In this document: positions 63,495 to 64,000 of the stretch, in pieces | Numbering within the stretch: the first letter of the stretch is position 1 | How the letters are laid out: every line of letters starts with the position of its first letter | Assembly: GCA_002798295.1 (NCBI GenBank) | Contig: NWQT01000007.1 | Coordinates: 58,051 to 122,050 of the forward strand | From: Lysobacteraceae bacterium NML07-0707 | Lineage (GTDB): Bacteria; Pseudomonadota; Gammaproteobacteria; Xanthomonadales; Xanthomonadaceae | DNA: 64,000 bases | Direction: 5' to 3' | Program-made: the position numbers and the translations under genes | Notes under the pieces: generated by a model | Databases searched by the model: none | What the model was told of the DNA's origin: nothing | What the model saw: only the letters and a program-made list of their open reading frames with translations

Positions 63495-64000
63495 TGTAAT
63501 GACCCACCACTTTCTGCACAGGTCAGGCTGCTAAAGCATACGCTTCAGCAGGTGTTTTCATGCCGAGCGCCTGATGCGGGCGTCGGTGATTGTAGAACTG
63601 GATCCAGTCGCCCAGCACACGCATGGCATGCTGCTGGCTCTCAAAGCGGTGACGGTGTACGCATTGCTCCTTGAGGGTACGGATGAGGCGTTCCACCATG
63701 CCGTTTTGCTGCGGGCAATGCGGGGTGATGAATTCCTGTTGCAGTCCGTAGCTGCGAACCAGCCGCGTGTAATCGCGGCTGGTAAATACCAGGCCGTTGT
63801 CCGAACGCAGCAGGAACGGCTCAGGCACACGCCCGAGCGTGCCATAGCGGGCAATCAGTGCCTGCTCCAATGACGCCACCGCGGTACTGGCCTTGCCGCT
63901 GCGTGAGAGATGCCAGCCCAGCCATTGCCGGGTATGGCAATCGATAACAAGTGCCAACGTCAGCCAGCCATCACGTCCTCCCCATACCCGGCACAGGTCG
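63495..64000 (-). mobile_element. IS3-family element, right part, continuing beyond the window
   Basis: It begins with TGTAATGACCCACCACTTTC, which pairs as an inverted repeat with the IS3 left end TGTAGTGACCCACTGATTTC at 19823. It has jumped into the IS481-type remnant inside the codon after Gly-Lys-Ala. The remainder lies outside the window. Confidence 0.75.
63523..64000 (-). CDS. IS3-family transposase OrfB, C-terminal part (5' end outside)
   Basis: The frame is open to the window edge (DLCRVWGGRDGWLTLALVID at the edge side), so the start is beyond 64000. The rve integrase core shows the first Asp region LVIDCHTRQWLGWH, the second Asp in LLRSDNGLVFTS, the Glu in NGMVERLIRTLKEQC and the closing FYNHRRPHQALGMKTPAEAY (20 residues). 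It is probably the same IS3 group as orfA/orfB at 19879-20330. Confidence 0.85.
   Translation of the reverse strand, partial: DLCRVWGGRDGWLTLALVIDCHTRQWLGWHLSRSGKASTAVASLEQALIARYGTLGRVPEPFLLRSDNGLVFTSRDYTRLVRSYGLQQEFITPHCPQQNGMVERLIRTLKEQCVHRHRFESQQHAMRVLGDWIQFYNHRRPHQALGMKTPAEAYALAA

Noticed and set aside
1..64000. CRISPR arrays, prophage, rRNA, replication origin
   Set aside because: No regularly spaced direct repeats, phage structural genes, rRNA sequence or DnaA-box cluster was seen anywhere in the window.

Overview
The window is a bacterial chromosome segment. Gene content and order suggest a gammaproteobacterium of the Xanthomonadales (Lysobacteraceae/Rhodanobacteraceae type). The supporting clusters are pilB-pilC-pilD-coaE, birA-coaX-SPOR protein, PepSY/PhoP-PhoQ, secA-dciA-lpxC, cytochrome c4 followed by two tandem DsbA proteins and an endonuclease/exonuclease/phosphatase, and a plant-type gshA. 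Coding density is high. Most of the window is housekeeping DNA cut by three zones of insertion sequences.

Layout. 1-6286: the end of a membrane sulfatase/phosphotransferase, then pilB, pilC, pilD and coaE (type IV pilus and CoA). 6302-10267: two nearly identical IS481-family copies in direct orientation bracketing an AhpD-like gene and a DyP peroxidase. 10271-13579: an MFS/nucleotide-exchanger-like transporter, a serine hydrolase and a small membrane protein. 13623-17939: a Fur-box-headed iron/heme locus (DUF4198 protein, six-EF-hand protein, TonB-dependent receptor). 17999-20447: a SET-domain protein, a DUF2789 protein, an intact IS1595-type element, then a nest of broken ISs next to tRNA-Thr. 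20625-27630: SPOR protein, coaX, birA, PhoQ/PhoP-like pair with PepSY protein, dusA, tRNA-Asn, FimT-like pseudopilin. 27767-37622: uvrB, two small secreted proteins, a HAD phosphatase, secA, dciA, lpxC, a zinc-ribbon protein, gshA.

37638-42701 holds a five-gene, translationally coupled operon resembling the Salmonella STM4011-STM4015 families: an LRR protein, an ATP-grasp-like protein, a phosphatase/sulfatase-like hydrolase and two radical SAM enzymes. I know of no assigned function for this set, and it is the best candidate here for an undescribed (probably modifying or biosynthetic) system.

42765-63053: engB, cytochrome c4, two DsbA-like proteins, EEP-family protein, TSUP exporter, lytic transglycosylase, PH-domain protein, cca, pirin/YceI/nitroreductase operon, ELM1-family protein, nudC, alaA-like aminotransferase, SGNH hydrolase, methyltransferase, ADP-ribosylglycohydrolase, purD, MscS-like channel, DOMON-like protein, NamZ/DUF1343. 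63060-64000: a second IS graveyard (IS5-type end, frameshifted IS481-type piece, 3' part of an IS3-family orfB) running off the window.

All functional calls rest on reading the sequence and remembered family knowledge. No database search was run.
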